Shown piece after piece: positions 8,912-16,558 of a stretch of 64,000 bases of DNA (position 1 is its first letter; each line of letters starts with the position of its first letter). Position numbers and translations under genes: made by a program. The notes below the pieces were generated by a model, which searched no databases, was not told the DNA's origin, and worked only from the letters and a program-made list of their open reading frames with translations. This DNA comes from Nitrobacteraceae bacterium AZCC 2146. Lineage in GTDB: Bacteria > Pseudomonadota > Alphaproteobacteria > Rhizobiales > Xanthobacteraceae. The DNA is taken from contig JBAGRP010000001.1 of assembly GCA_036924855.1 (NCBI GenBank), positions 3,348,001-3,412,000 of the forward strand. The letters are read 5' to 3'.

Positions 8912-10774
8912 TTATTGATCGTCGCCGTCGAAATTCTCGGGAGCTTCTTCGCCGGTCAGATCGCTATCGCTAACACTGGATTCCGGCGGCTCGGGGGCAA
9001 GCCGGCGGACTTCAACCACCTTGGCGCCGGGAAACCGCGCCAGCACTTCCTGCACGCGCGGATCGGCTTCCGCGGCGCGCTCGCGCTCATTCTTCTGCTG
9101 ATCGAGTTGCGAACGCAACGTCGGCTGGCCCTGCTCGTTGGAGACGATCACGCTCCAGCGCCGGTTGGTCCACTGCTCCAGCTTGCGGGAAAGGTCGTTG
9201 ATCAGCGTCCGCGATGCGGTGCGCTCCATCGCCAGTTCGAGCCGGCCGTCCTCGATCTTGATCAGGCGCACATCGGCTTCGAGCGCGGCTTTTACCATCA
9301 AATCGCGTTTGGACCCGGCAAGCGCCACCAGTTCCGGAAAGGTCGAAATCTTCAGCACGGGCGCGGCCTGCGCTTCCGCCACCGGCGCGCTCATCTGCGG
9401 CCGCGGCGACGTCTCGGCGCTGCCACGCTGCATGGTCACGCCGCGCGGCGCTGACGCCTGCATCGACGACACGGTGGACGACGGCGCGCTGCGCGAACCG
9501 CCATTGCTGCCGATTACCGGCGAAGAACCGCCGCCGTTCTGGTCGAGCATCCGGATCGCCTCATCCGGCGTCGGCATATCCGCCACATAGGCGATCCGCA
9601 CCAGCACCATTTCGGCGGCCGCGGCAGGACGCGTCGCGCCCTGCACTTCCGTGATGCCCTTCAGCAGCATCTGCCACATCCGCGACAGCACCCGCATCGA
9701 CAGCTTCGAGGCGAAATCGCGGGCGCGCAGCCGCTCGGTCTCGCCGAACGCAACATTGTCGGCGGTGGCCGGCACGATCTTCACGCGGGTGACGAAATTG
9801 ACGAATTCGGCGAGGTCGCTCAGCACCACGATCGGATCGGCGCCGACGTCATATTGCTCGCGAAATTCGCGGAAGGCGCTGGCGATGTCGCCGCGCGCCA
9901 GCGAATCGAACAGGTCGATCACCCTTGTACGATCGGCGAGGCCAAGCATCTGCCGGACCGCATCGGCACGCACGGTGCCAGCGGCATGCGCGATCGCCTG
10001 GTCGAACAGCGACAGCGAATCGCGCACCGAGCCCTCGGCAGCACGGGCGATGATCCCCAGCGCTTCCGGCTCGACCTCGACGTTTTCCTTGCCCGCGATA
10101 TTCGACAAATGGTTCATCAGCACGTCGGCATCGACGCGGCGCAGATCGAAGCGCTGGCAGCGCGACAGCACCGTCACCGGAACCTTGCGGATCTCGGTGG
10201 TCGCGAACACGAATTTGGCATGCTCCGGCGGCTCTTCCAGCGTCTTCAGGAAGGCGTTGAACGCCGCGGTCGAGAGCATGTGGACTTCGTCGATGATGTA
10301 GACCTTGTAGCGCGCGCTGGACGGCGCGTAGCGCACGCTGTCGTTGATCTGGCGGACATCGTCGACGCCGGTATGGGACGCGGCGTCCATTTCCAGCACG
10401 TCGATGTGCCGGCTTTCCATGATCGCCTGGCAATGCACACCGAGCGTCGGCATCTGGATGCTCGGGCCCTTGCTCGATCCATCCGCCAGTTCGTAATTCA
10501 ACGCACGGGCCAGAATCCGCGCCGTGGTGGTCTTGCCGACCCCGCGCACGCCAGTGAGGATCCAGGCCTGTGGAATCCGGCCGGTCTCGAACGCGTTGGA
10601 GACGGTGCGGACCACGGCCTCCTGGCCGATCAGGTCGTCAAAGCTCGAAGGACGGTATTTGCGCGCGAGCACACGGTAGGGCTTGCCGGCCGCGGGCGGG
10701 CTACCGATGTCGAAGCCGCCCTGGGCGTTGTCGGCGTCAGTCGGGGGCGTTACGGGCAAGCCAGCGTCGGTCAT
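8912..10774 (-). CDS. dnaX: DNA polymerase III subunit tau/gamma DnaX
   Basis: A 620-residue clamp-loader ATPase of the replisome. Walker A is GVRGVGKTTTAR near residue 76, Walker B is VYIIDEVHMLS, and the sensor/SRC motif is LSRCQRFDLRRV. The N-terminus VLARKYRPSSFDDLIGQE is standard. The C-terminal 250 residues are the tau-type extension with a conserved HolA/DnaX-like domain, ending in an acidic tail. In the zinc-module region only one Cys remains (TLGVHCQAIMESRHIDVLEMDA) where E. coli has four. I saw no clear slippery site for producing a short gamma form. It leads the dnaX-ybaB-recR cluster. Confidence 0.97.
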   Translation of the reverse strand: MTDAGLPVTPPTDADNAQGGFDIGSPPAAGKPYRVLARKYRPSSFDDLIGQEAVVRTVSNAFETGRIPQAWILTGVRGVGKTTTARILARALNYELADGSSKGPSIQMPTLGVHCQAIMESRHIDVLEMDAASHTGVDDVRQINDSVRYAPSSARYKVYIIDEVHMLSTAAFNAFLKTLEEPPEHAKFVFATTEIRKVPVTVLSRCQRFDLRRVDADVLMNHLSNIAGKENVEVEPEALGIIARAAEGSVRDSLSLFDQAIAHAAGTVRADAVRQMLGLADRTRVIDLFDSLARGDIASAFREFREQYDVGADPIVVLSDLAEFVNFVTRVKIVPATADNVAFGETERLRARDFASKLSMRVLSRMWQMLLKGITEVQGATRPAAAAEMVLVRIAYVADMPTPDEAIRMLDQNGGGSSPVIGSNGGSRSAPSSTVSSMQASAPRGVTMQRGSAETSPRPQMSAPVAEAQAAPVLKISTFPELVALAGSKRDLMVKAALEADVRLIKIEDGRLELAMERTASRTLINDLSRKLEQWTNRRWSVIVSNEQGQPTLRSQLDQQKNERERAAEADPRVQEVLARFPGAKVVEVRRLAPEPPESSVSDSDLTGEEAPENFDGDDQ

Positions 10775-10878
10775 CGTTCGATCCGCAATGTGTTGTCTCG
10801 TAAAGCCGGATTGCGGAACAACGGGCGCATCTTCAGGCGGGACGGAAAGCCGGTTCCTGCCGAAAAAGCTGATTGTCC

Positions 10879-10906
10879 GTCGAGCAGAGCGCTGAATTCG
10901 CTCGAC
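10879..10906. other. Inverted repeat just 3' of the SRP RNA gene
   Basis: Seven-bp arms GTCGAGC (10879-10885) and GCTCGAC (10900-10906) enclose a 14-nt loop. On the minus strand this lies about 10 nt after the SRP RNA 3' end, so it could be a transcript terminator or processing signal. There is no T tract after it on that strand, so a factor-independent terminator is not supported. Confidence 0.35.
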
Positions 10907-10915
10907 AAAACAAGT

Positions 10916-11011
10916 AGGAGACTGACGAGCGACCCGATCCGGATCTCGTTAGGGCTGCTTCCTTCCGGACCTGACCCGATTGGCGAGTGGCTCGTCCACC
11001 GCCAATCTCCC
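10916..11011 (-). ncRNA. ffs: Signal recognition particle 4.5S RNA
   Basis: Read on the minus strand, the central hairpin contains GGTCAGGTCCGGAAGGAAGC, the near-invariant SRP RNA domain IV (SRP54-binding loop and GGAA tetraloop). The flanks pair: the 5' GGGAGATTGGCGG and the 3' segment ending CGTCAGTCTCC close the stem, giving about 96 nt, the size of the small bacterial form. It is co-oriented with and upstream of dnaX, a position common in rhizobia. The ends are estimated from pairing and could be off by a few bases. Confidence 0.93.
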
Positions 11012-11170
11012 GGTGCTTATTTGGGGCCAAAACCGCCGGAAAGCAAGCGCGGCGCGGTCGCCCCGTAGTGCATGAAAAAAGACGTGGATAGCGGCCGCAA
11101 AGCCGGGCATGACGGGTGTTGTTTGCAGCTCCACTCTCTGCAACGCTGCCGCCATTGTTCGAGAGCCCCC

Positions 11171-11593
11171 ATGTCCACCGCCCCCGCCTGGTCGCTGCAC
11201 ACGCAGCTGCAAAAAGACACCATCGACATCGGCGACCTGCCGCTCAGCCGCGTGCTGGTGGTCAAGGACGCGCATTATCCGTGGCTGATGCTGGTGCCGC
11301 GCCGCGCCGACGCCGTGGAGATCATCGATCTCGACGAGGTCGAGCAGGGCCAGTTGATGACCGAAATCAACCGCGTCGGCCGCGCGCTCAAGGAAATCAC
11401 CAAATGCGACAAGCTCAACATCGCCGCCCTGGGCAACGTGGTGCCGCAACTGCACGTCCACGTCATCGCGCGCCGTAGCAGCGACGCCGCCTGGCCGCGC
11501 CCGGTCTGGGGGGTGATGCCTCCGCTCGCCCATGATGCCGGCGAGGTGCAGGCCTTCATGACTGAACTCCGCCGCAAAATCTGGCTTGGTTGA
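11171..11593 (+). CDS. HIT family nucleotide-binding protein
   Basis: A 140-residue histidine-triad protein. The C-terminal motif is PQLHVHVIARR: the two functional histidines remain, including the middle one that acts as nucleophile in HIT hydrolases, while the first position of the triad is Gln, as in several bacterial members. WPRPVWG and a C-terminal RRKIWL complete the domain. The family hydrolyses dinucleoside polyphosphates or AMP-linked compounds; the substrate here is unknown. The start MSTAPAWSLH at 11171 was preferred to an upstream ATG because the longer leader is Cys/His-rich and unlike the family. It lies 4 nt from nudC. Confidence 0.87.
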   Translation: MSTAPAWSLHTQLQKDTIDIGDLPLSRVLVVKDAHYPWLMLVPRRADAVEIIDLDEVEQGQLMTEINRVGRALKEITKCDKLNIAALGNVVPQLHVHVIARRSSDAAWPRPVWGVMPPLAHDAGEVQAFMTELRRKIWLG

Positions 11594-11597
11594 ACCG

Positions 11598-12539
11598 ATG
11601 ACAACAAACGCCTTGTTTCCGCTCGGCCGTCCGGCCTTCGTTTCCAATGTACTCGATCGCGCCGCGCATCTGCGCTTCAATGACGAGAAGCTGTTCGCGC
11701 TGGAGGGCAAAAGCGATTCCCGCGCCTATGTGGTGCACAGGGATTCGCTGGTGATGAAGCAGGAGGCGGGCGGCCCGCGCGCGCTATTGACCATCGACGA
11801 GGCGCTGAAATTCGGTGCCAATCCCGGCACCGTCTTTTTGGGCCTGCGCGATGGCGCGGCGGTATTCGGCATGGGCATCGGCGCCGCCGCGGTGGAAAAA
11901 CTGCTGACGCGCAACGACGTCGCCCTCACCGAACTGCGCGGCATGGCGATGCAGGGCGTGGTGCCGCCGGAGCAGCTCTCCGCCATCGCGATGGCGAAAT
12001 CACTGGTGAGCTGGCATCAGCGCCACGGTTTCTGCGCCAATTGCGGCGCCCGCTCGGCGATGGCCGAGGGCGGCTGGAAGCGCATTTGCCCGAGCTGCAA
12101 GACCGAGCATTTCCCGCGCACCGATCCCGTCGTCATCATGCTGGTGGCCAATGGCGACAGGTGCCTGCTCGGTCGCCAGAAGCAGTTTCCGCCGGGCATG
12201 TATTCCTGCCTCGCCGGCTTCGTCGAAGCCGCCGAGACCATCGAGGACGCCGTGCGCCGTGAGATCTTTGAAGAGTCCGGCATCCACTGCACCGACGTGA
12301 AATATTACATGACGCAGCCCTGGCCCTACCCGTCATCCCTGATGATCGGCTGCAGCGCCCGCGCCACCACTGACGCGATTACGGTGGATCACATGGAACT
12401 TGAGGACGCCCGGTGGTTTGACCGTGACGAGGCGATGCTGATGCTGAAGCGCGAACACCCCGACGGGCTCGCGGGGCCGCATCCATTCGCCATCGCGCAT
12501 CATCTGCTCGGCCGCTGGTTGCAGCCGGAGAATACTTGA
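11598..12539 (+). CDS. nudC: NADH pyrophosphatase NudC
   Basis: A 313-residue Nudix hydrolase. The four-Cys zinc site is CANCGARS ... CPSCKTEHFPR near residues 147-175. The Nudix box is canonical (GFVEAAETIEDAVRREIFEE with SGI after it), and the NudC-specific TQPWPYPSSLM follows. NudC cleaves NAD(H) to NMN(H) and AMP and can also remove NAD caps from RNA. An in-frame TTG four codons upstream is possible, but the ATG at 11598 is the simpler start. It is adjacent to the HIT gene, another nucleotide-cleaving enzyme. Confidence 0.95.
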   Translation: MTTNALFPLGRPAFVSNVLDRAAHLRFNDEKLFALEGKSDSRAYVVHRDSLVMKQEAGGPRALLTIDEALKFGANPGTVFLGLRDGAAVFGMGIGAAAVEKLLTRNDVALTELRGMAMQGVVPPEQLSAIAMAKSLVSWHQRHGFCANCGARSAMAEGGWKRICPSCKTEHFPRTDPVVIMLVANGDRCLLGRQKQFPPGMYSCLAGFVEAAETIEDAVRREIFEESGIHCTDVKYYMTQPWPYPSSLMIGCSARATTDAITVDHMELEDARWFDRDEAMLMLKREHPDGLAGPHPFAIAHHLLGRWLQPENT

Positions 12540-12557
12540 CGAGAACAGGACACTTCC

Positions 12558-13496
12558 ATGCAGCCCAAGCCCAAACGCATCCTGTGTATCGGCATGCCGG
12601 TGCGCGACCTCACTTTTCGCGTGGATGCCGTACCGGGACGGGGGGCAAAGTTCAGCGCCGATCATTTCGACCAGATCTGCGGCGGTAATGCGCTCAATGC
12701 CGCGATCGGCATCAGCCGGCTCGGCGGTCATGCCTCCCTCACCGGCCCGATGGGCGACGCCGGGGAAAGCTCCAGCCGGTACATCTTCGAAGACCTCGCC
12801 AAGGAAAGCATCGACACGTCGCCGCTGGTACACATGCCCGGACTGGTGACGCCGATCTCCGCGATCATGATGGATCCCTCGGGCGAGCGGACCATCATCT
12901 CGTTTCGCGACCCCGCACTGTGGAAAGTGCGCCTGCCGGACACCGATCTGCTTTTAAAGGATTGCGACGCGATCCTGATCGAGAGCCGCTGCGCCCCGTT
13001 CGCCACCGGCCTGTGCGCCGAAGCGCGCCGGCGCGGCCTTCCTGTCGTGGTCGATGTCGACAGCGCGATCTCGCAAAGCGAGGGGCTGCTATCCGCCTCC
13101 TCGCACCTGATCTTCTCCGACGAAGCGCTGCAGGCTACCGCCGGGATCACCGACGACGTCGCCGCGTTGAAGAAAATGGCGAAACACACCTCGTCTTTTC
13201 TCGCCGCCACTCGCGGCGCCAAGGGCACGATCTGGCTCGACGAGCAGCAGAACCTGCGGGAGACGCCGGCGTTTCCGGTCCACACCGTGGATACGCTGGG
13301 TGCGGGCGACATTTTCCATGGCGCATTCACCCTGGAACTCACCGCGGGGAAGGATATTCCGCACGCATTGCGGTTTGCCTCCGCCGCCGCGGCGCTGAAA
13401 TGCACCCGCTACGGCGGCGCCTTCGCCTGCCCGCAACGCCCTGAAGTGGAAGAACTTTTGAGCCATTCCACGCCGCCGGCTCCGGCCCGGACCTGA
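12558..13496 (+). CDS. PfkB-family carbohydrate kinase
   Basis: A 312-residue sugar/nucleoside kinase of the ribokinase superfamily. The first PfkB signature is seen as ICGGNALNAAIGISRLGG near residue 40, and the second, with the anion hole and catalytic Asp, as DTLGAGDIFHGAFTLEL near 250. The middle carries PSGERTIISFRDP, reminiscent of sulfofructose or ribokinase-like members. The substrate cannot be read from sequence. It lies 18 nt after nudC in the same direction, so it may be the last gene of that operon. Confidence 0.9.
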   Translation: MQPKPKRILCIGMPVRDLTFRVDAVPGRGAKFSADHFDQICGGNALNAAIGISRLGGHASLTGPMGDAGESSSRYIFEDLAKESIDTSPLVHMPGLVTPISAIMMDPSGERTIISFRDPALWKVRLPDTDLLLKDCDAILIESRCAPFATGLCAEARRRGLPVVVDVDSAISQSEGLLSASSHLIFSDEALQATAGITDDVAALKKMAKHTSSFLAATRGAKGTIWLDEQQNLRETPAFPVHTVDTLGAGDIFHGAFTLELTAGKDIPHALRFASAAAALKCTRYGGAFACPQRPEVEELLSHSTPPAPART

Positions 13497-13513
13497 TTGA
13501 GGCTTGATTTAGA

Positions 13514-13564
13514 AGAATGTTCTATATATGAGGTTCCTCGACCTCTTAATTAGAACAAAGTTCT
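13514..13564. promoter_or_regulatory. Paired inverted repeats before the Lrp-type gene (putative operators)
   Basis: Three dyads lie in the 72-bp gap: AGAATGTTCT (13514-13523), GAGGT-N6-ACCTC (13530-13545) and AGAAC-AAA-GTTCT (13552-13564). The first and third share the AGAA...TTCT core and lie 40 bp apart centre to centre, with the second between them. The last ends 5 nt before the ATG. Lrp/AsnC proteins commonly bind spaced dyads upstream of their own gene, so autoregulation is a reasonable inference. Confidence 0.55.
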
Positions 13565-13568
13565 TCAC

Positions 13569-14078
13569 ATGACCGATCTCGCCGCCCAAGCCACCGAACC
13601 CAACCGCCGCCTCGACGCCATCGATCGCAAGATCCTGATGGTATTGCAGGAAGATGCCTCGCTCTCCGTCGCCGAGATCGGCGATCGGGTCGGGCTGTCC
13701 TCGACGCCGTGCTGGAAGCGAATCCAGCGGCTGGAGGCCGACGGCGTGATCCTGCGCCGGGTCGCGCTGGTCGATCAGAACAAGATCGGGCTCGGTATTT
13801 CGGTGTTCGTCTCGGTGGAAAGCAGCGACCATTCCGACTCCTGGCTGAAGAAATTCGCCGACGCCGTCAGCGCCATGCCCGAGGTGATGGAATTCTACCG
13901 CATGGCCGGCGACGTCGATTACATGCTGCGCGTCGTCGTCGCCGACATGCAGAGCTACGACGTGTTCTACAAGAAGCTGATCAGTGCGGTGGCGCTGAAG
14001 AACGTCACCTCGCGCTTTGCGATGGAGAAGATCAAGTCGGTCACCGCGCTGCCAGTGCCGGCGATGCCGGCGGCGTAA
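13569..14078 (+). CDS. Lrp/AsnC family transcriptional regulator
   Basis: A 169-residue regulator. The N-terminal winged helix-turn-helix runs from LDAIDRKILMVLQEDASLSVAEIGDRVGLSSTPCWKRIQRLEADGVI (about 16-63), and the C-terminal RAM/AsnC effector domain follows, with VMEFYRMAGDVDYMLRVV near 105-123. Such proteins respond to amino acids. No amino-acid gene is directly adjacent; the nearest metabolic neighbour is the PfkB kinase upstream. The spaced dyads in front of the gene suggest it controls itself. Confidence 0.93.
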   Translation: MTDLAAQATEPNRRLDAIDRKILMVLQEDASLSVAEIGDRVGLSSTPCWKRIQRLEADGVILRRVALVDQNKIGLGISVFVSVESSDHSDSWLKKFADAVSAMPEVMEFYRMAGDVDYMLRVVVADMQSYDVFYKKLISAVALKNVTSRFAMEKIKSVTALPVPAMPAA

Positions 14079-14133
14079 CGCCGGACCAAGCTGCGTGCTT
14101 TCAACACAGCCCTTCGCCACACGCTGAAAAGCT

Positions 14134-14261
14134 CCCTCGCCCCGCTCTTGCGGGGGTGAGGGGCTCTTCCCGACCCGCGAATGCTGAATTTAAGTTGAGC
14201 GTAGTACCTGGCCCTTCACCCGGCGCTACGCGCCGACCTCTCCCCGCAGGCGGGGAGAGGT
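14134..14261. repeat. Composite intergenic palindromic repeat
   Basis: The gap between the Lrp gene and the phosphohexomutase holds two strong palindromes: CCCTCGCCCCGC / GCGGGGGTGAGGG (14134-14162) and ACCTCTCCCCGC / GCGGGGAGAGGT (14236-14261, 12-bp perfect arms, 2-nt loop). A GGCGC-TAC-GCGCC hairpin sits just before the latter. This is the CTCTCCCCGCNNGCGGGGAGAG class that is widespread between genes in Rhizobiales. A related copy lies inside hrpB at about 17533. The genes on either side converge, so it may also act as a bidirectional 3' hairpin. Confidence 0.7.
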
Positions 14262-14269
14262 AAGAGACC

Positions 14270-15769
14270 TCAGATCGTCTGATTATACTCACCGACTTCG
14301 GGATGCGTCCGCAGCACCACATTCATCGCCTCGAACATGTCGTGCATGCGCTGCTCCGAGACCGGACTCTCGACCACCACCACCAGTTCCGGCTTGTTGG
14401 ATGAGGCCCGCACCAGGCCCCAGCTGCCGTCTTCGCAGGTGACGCGGACGCCGTTGACGGTGACGAGATCGCGGATCGCTTGGCTCGCAACCTTGTCGCC
14501 GTTTTTCTGCGCGGCCTCGAAGTGCTTCACCACCTGCTCGACGACACCGTATTTGGTCTCGTCGGCGCAATGCGGCGACATGGTCGGCGACGACCAGGTC
14601 TTCGGCAGCGCGTCCTTGAGATCCGCCATGGTCTTGCTGGGCGCGCGATCCAGCATCTCGCAGATCGCGATTGCCGAGACCAGGCCGTCGTCATAGCCGC
14701 GTCCCACCGGCGCATTGAAGAAGAAGTGCCCGGATTTCTCGAAGCCCGCGAGCGCCTTCAACTCGTTGGTACGGCGCTTCATGTAGGAATGGCCGGTCTT
14801 CCAATAGCTGGTTTTCGCACCCTGCTTCTGCAGCACCGGATCGGTGACGAACAGGCCGGTGGATTTCACGTCGACCACGAAGGTCGCGTCCTGGATGACG
14901 GCGGACATATCGCGCGCCAGCATCACGCCGACCTTGTCGGCGAAGATTTCCTCGCCGGTGTTGTCGACCACGCCGCAGCGATCGCCGTCGCCATCGAAGC
15001 CGAGGCCGACATCGGCCTTGTGTTCGAGCACCGCATCGCGGATCGCGTGCAGCATCTCCATGTCTTCCGGATTCGGATTGTATTTCGGGAAGGTATGATC
15101 GAGTTCGGTGTCGAGCGGGATCACCTCGCAACCGATCGCCTCCATCACCTGCGGCGCAAACGCGCCGGCGGTGCCATTGCCACAGGCTACCACCACTTTC
15201 AGCCTGCGCTTCAGCTTAGGCCGGTTGGTGAGGTCGGCTATGTAGCGCGCCGGAAAATTCTCGTGGAACTGATAGGAGCCGCCGGCCTTGTTCTTGAACT
15301 CGGCGTTGAGCACGATCTGCTTCAGCCGGGTCATCTCGTCGGGCCCGAAGGTCAGCGGGCGGTTGGCGCCCATCTTGACGCCGGTCCAACCGTTGTCGTT
15401 ATGCGACGCAGTCACCATCGCGACGCAGGGCACATCGAGCTCGAACTGCGCGAAATACGCCATCGGCGTCACCGCAAGCCCGATGTCGTGGACCTTGCAG
15501 CCGGCTGCCATCAGCCCGGTCATCAGCGCGTATTTGATCGAGGCCGAATAGCCACGGAAATCGTGGCCGGTGACGATTTCCTGCTTCTGGCCGAGTTCCG
15601 CGATCAGCGCGCCGAGCCCCATGCCCAGCGCCTGAATTCCCATCAGGTTGATTTCCTTGCCGAATAGCCAGCGCGCGTCATATTCGCGAAAGCCGGTGGC
15701 CTTCACCATCGGCTCGGATTCGTAGGCGTAGGTGTTGGGCACCAGGACGGGCTGCGGCTTAGGAAACAT
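14270..15769 (-). CDS. Phosphomannomutase/phosphoglucomutase
   Basis: A 499-residue alpha-D-phosphohexomutase. The active-site phosphoserine loop is VTASHNDNGW near residue 120, the metal-binding loop is GFDGDGDRCG near 257, and the C-terminal phosphate-binding loop carries VRASSNKPELVVVVES. The enzyme interconverts hexose 1- and 6-phosphates, supplying precursors for surface polysaccharide and lipopolysaccharide. PMM/PGM bifunctionality is usual for this subgroup but cannot be proved here. It stands alone, with repeats at the 3' side and a retropepsin-like gene beyond its start. Confidence 0.93.
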   Translation of the reverse strand: MFPKPQPVLVPNTYAYESEPMVKATGFREYDARWLFGKEINLMGIQALGMGLGALIAELGQKQEIVTGHDFRGYSASIKYALMTGLMAAGCKVHDIGLAVTPMAYFAQFELDVPCVAMVTASHNDNGWTGVKMGANRPLTFGPDEMTRLKQIVLNAEFKNKAGGSYQFHENFPARYIADLTNRPKLKRRLKVVVACGNGTAGAFAPQVMEAIGCEVIPLDTELDHTFPKYNPNPEDMEMLHAIRDAVLEHKADVGLGFDGDGDRCGVVDNTGEEIFADKVGVMLARDMSAVIQDATFVVDVKSTGLFVTDPVLQKQGAKTSYWKTGHSYMKRRTNELKALAGFEKSGHFFFNAPVGRGYDDGLVSAIAICEMLDRAPSKTMADLKDALPKTWSSPTMSPHCADETKYGVVEQVVKHFEAAQKNGDKVASQAIRDLVTVNGVRVTCEDGSWGLVRASSNKPELVVVVESPVSEQRMHDMFEAMNVVLRTHPEVGEYNQTI

Positions 15770-15899
15770 GCAGATGGCCTCGCTAGAACGTAGCGCTGGA
15801 AAGGAAGCGCCGCAGCCTTAGCGAATGCGTGCGCCGGTGGATAGGCGGGAACGCGACTCTTGGACGGGAATTAAGGCAGATTTGGAGGCGCGGAGCGAC

Positions 15900-16418
15900 T
15901 TACTGCTCCAGCACCATCTTGCCATTGGCGTATTCGAAGCGCTTCAGCTTCGACAGGAACGACAGGCCGAGCAGGTTTTCCGACAGCGCCTCGTCGGGCA
16001 GCACCATGGCATCGACATCGCGGACGATCAGCCCGCCAATCTCGACCATCGCCAGCCGCGTCCGCGCTGCCTTGATGGTGCCGTTGGCGGTGGTCACCGT
16101 GGCGTTGTAATCGGCGCGCGACGGCCGCAACCCGAATTGCGCGGCGGATTTCTCGTTCAGCGCAATCACCGAGGCGCCGGTATCGACCATGAATCCAATG
16201 CGCTGGCCCTCGATGCGACCTTCGGTCTGGAAATGACCGCGCGGATCGCGGGGAATGCTGAGGCTGCGGATGCCGGCCTGTGCGGTGTCCTGCGGGGCCA
16301 CAGCAAGCGACGCGGATTTCGCCATCGCCGGCGTTGTCGCGGTCATCTTGTCGGCGATCTGCGCCATTACGGTGCCCAGTCCGATCAGGATCGCCGCGAA
16401 AAACATGATGCCACGCAT
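15900..16418 (-). CDS. Retropepsin-like aspartic protease, membrane-anchored
   Basis: A 172-residue protein of the bacterial clan AA (retropepsin-like) family. An N-terminal hydrophobic anchor (MRGIMFFAAILIGLGTVMAQIA) precedes a single protease domain with the catalytic motif GFMVDTGASVIALNE near residue 100 and the conserved LLGLSFLSKLKRFEY near the C-terminus. Such proteins would act as periplasmic or membrane-anchored homodimeric proteases; targets are unknown. I chose MRGIMFF as start because it places the anchor at the N-terminus; a longer start adds 20 residues with Cys and acidic residues. Confidence 0.88.
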   Translation of the reverse strand: MRGIMFFAAILIGLGTVMAQIADKMTATTPAMAKSASLAVAPQDTAQAGIRSLSIPRDPRGHFQTEGRIEGQRIGFMVDTGASVIALNEKSAAQFGLRPSRADYNATVTTANGTIKAARTRLAMVEIGGLIVRDVDAMVLPDEALSENLLGLSFLSKLKRFEYANGKMVLEQ

Positions 16419-16558
16419 ACGCAAACTCCACTGATCGCCGCACATTAGACCGGCAATCTCATCACACTCGCCCGCCACCGTCCGTTCCGGCGGCCTCTGG
16501 CTCTGCTATTTTGGCGAAAAGGATGAGCAACGGGTTAATGGACGCGGATTTATCGTGC

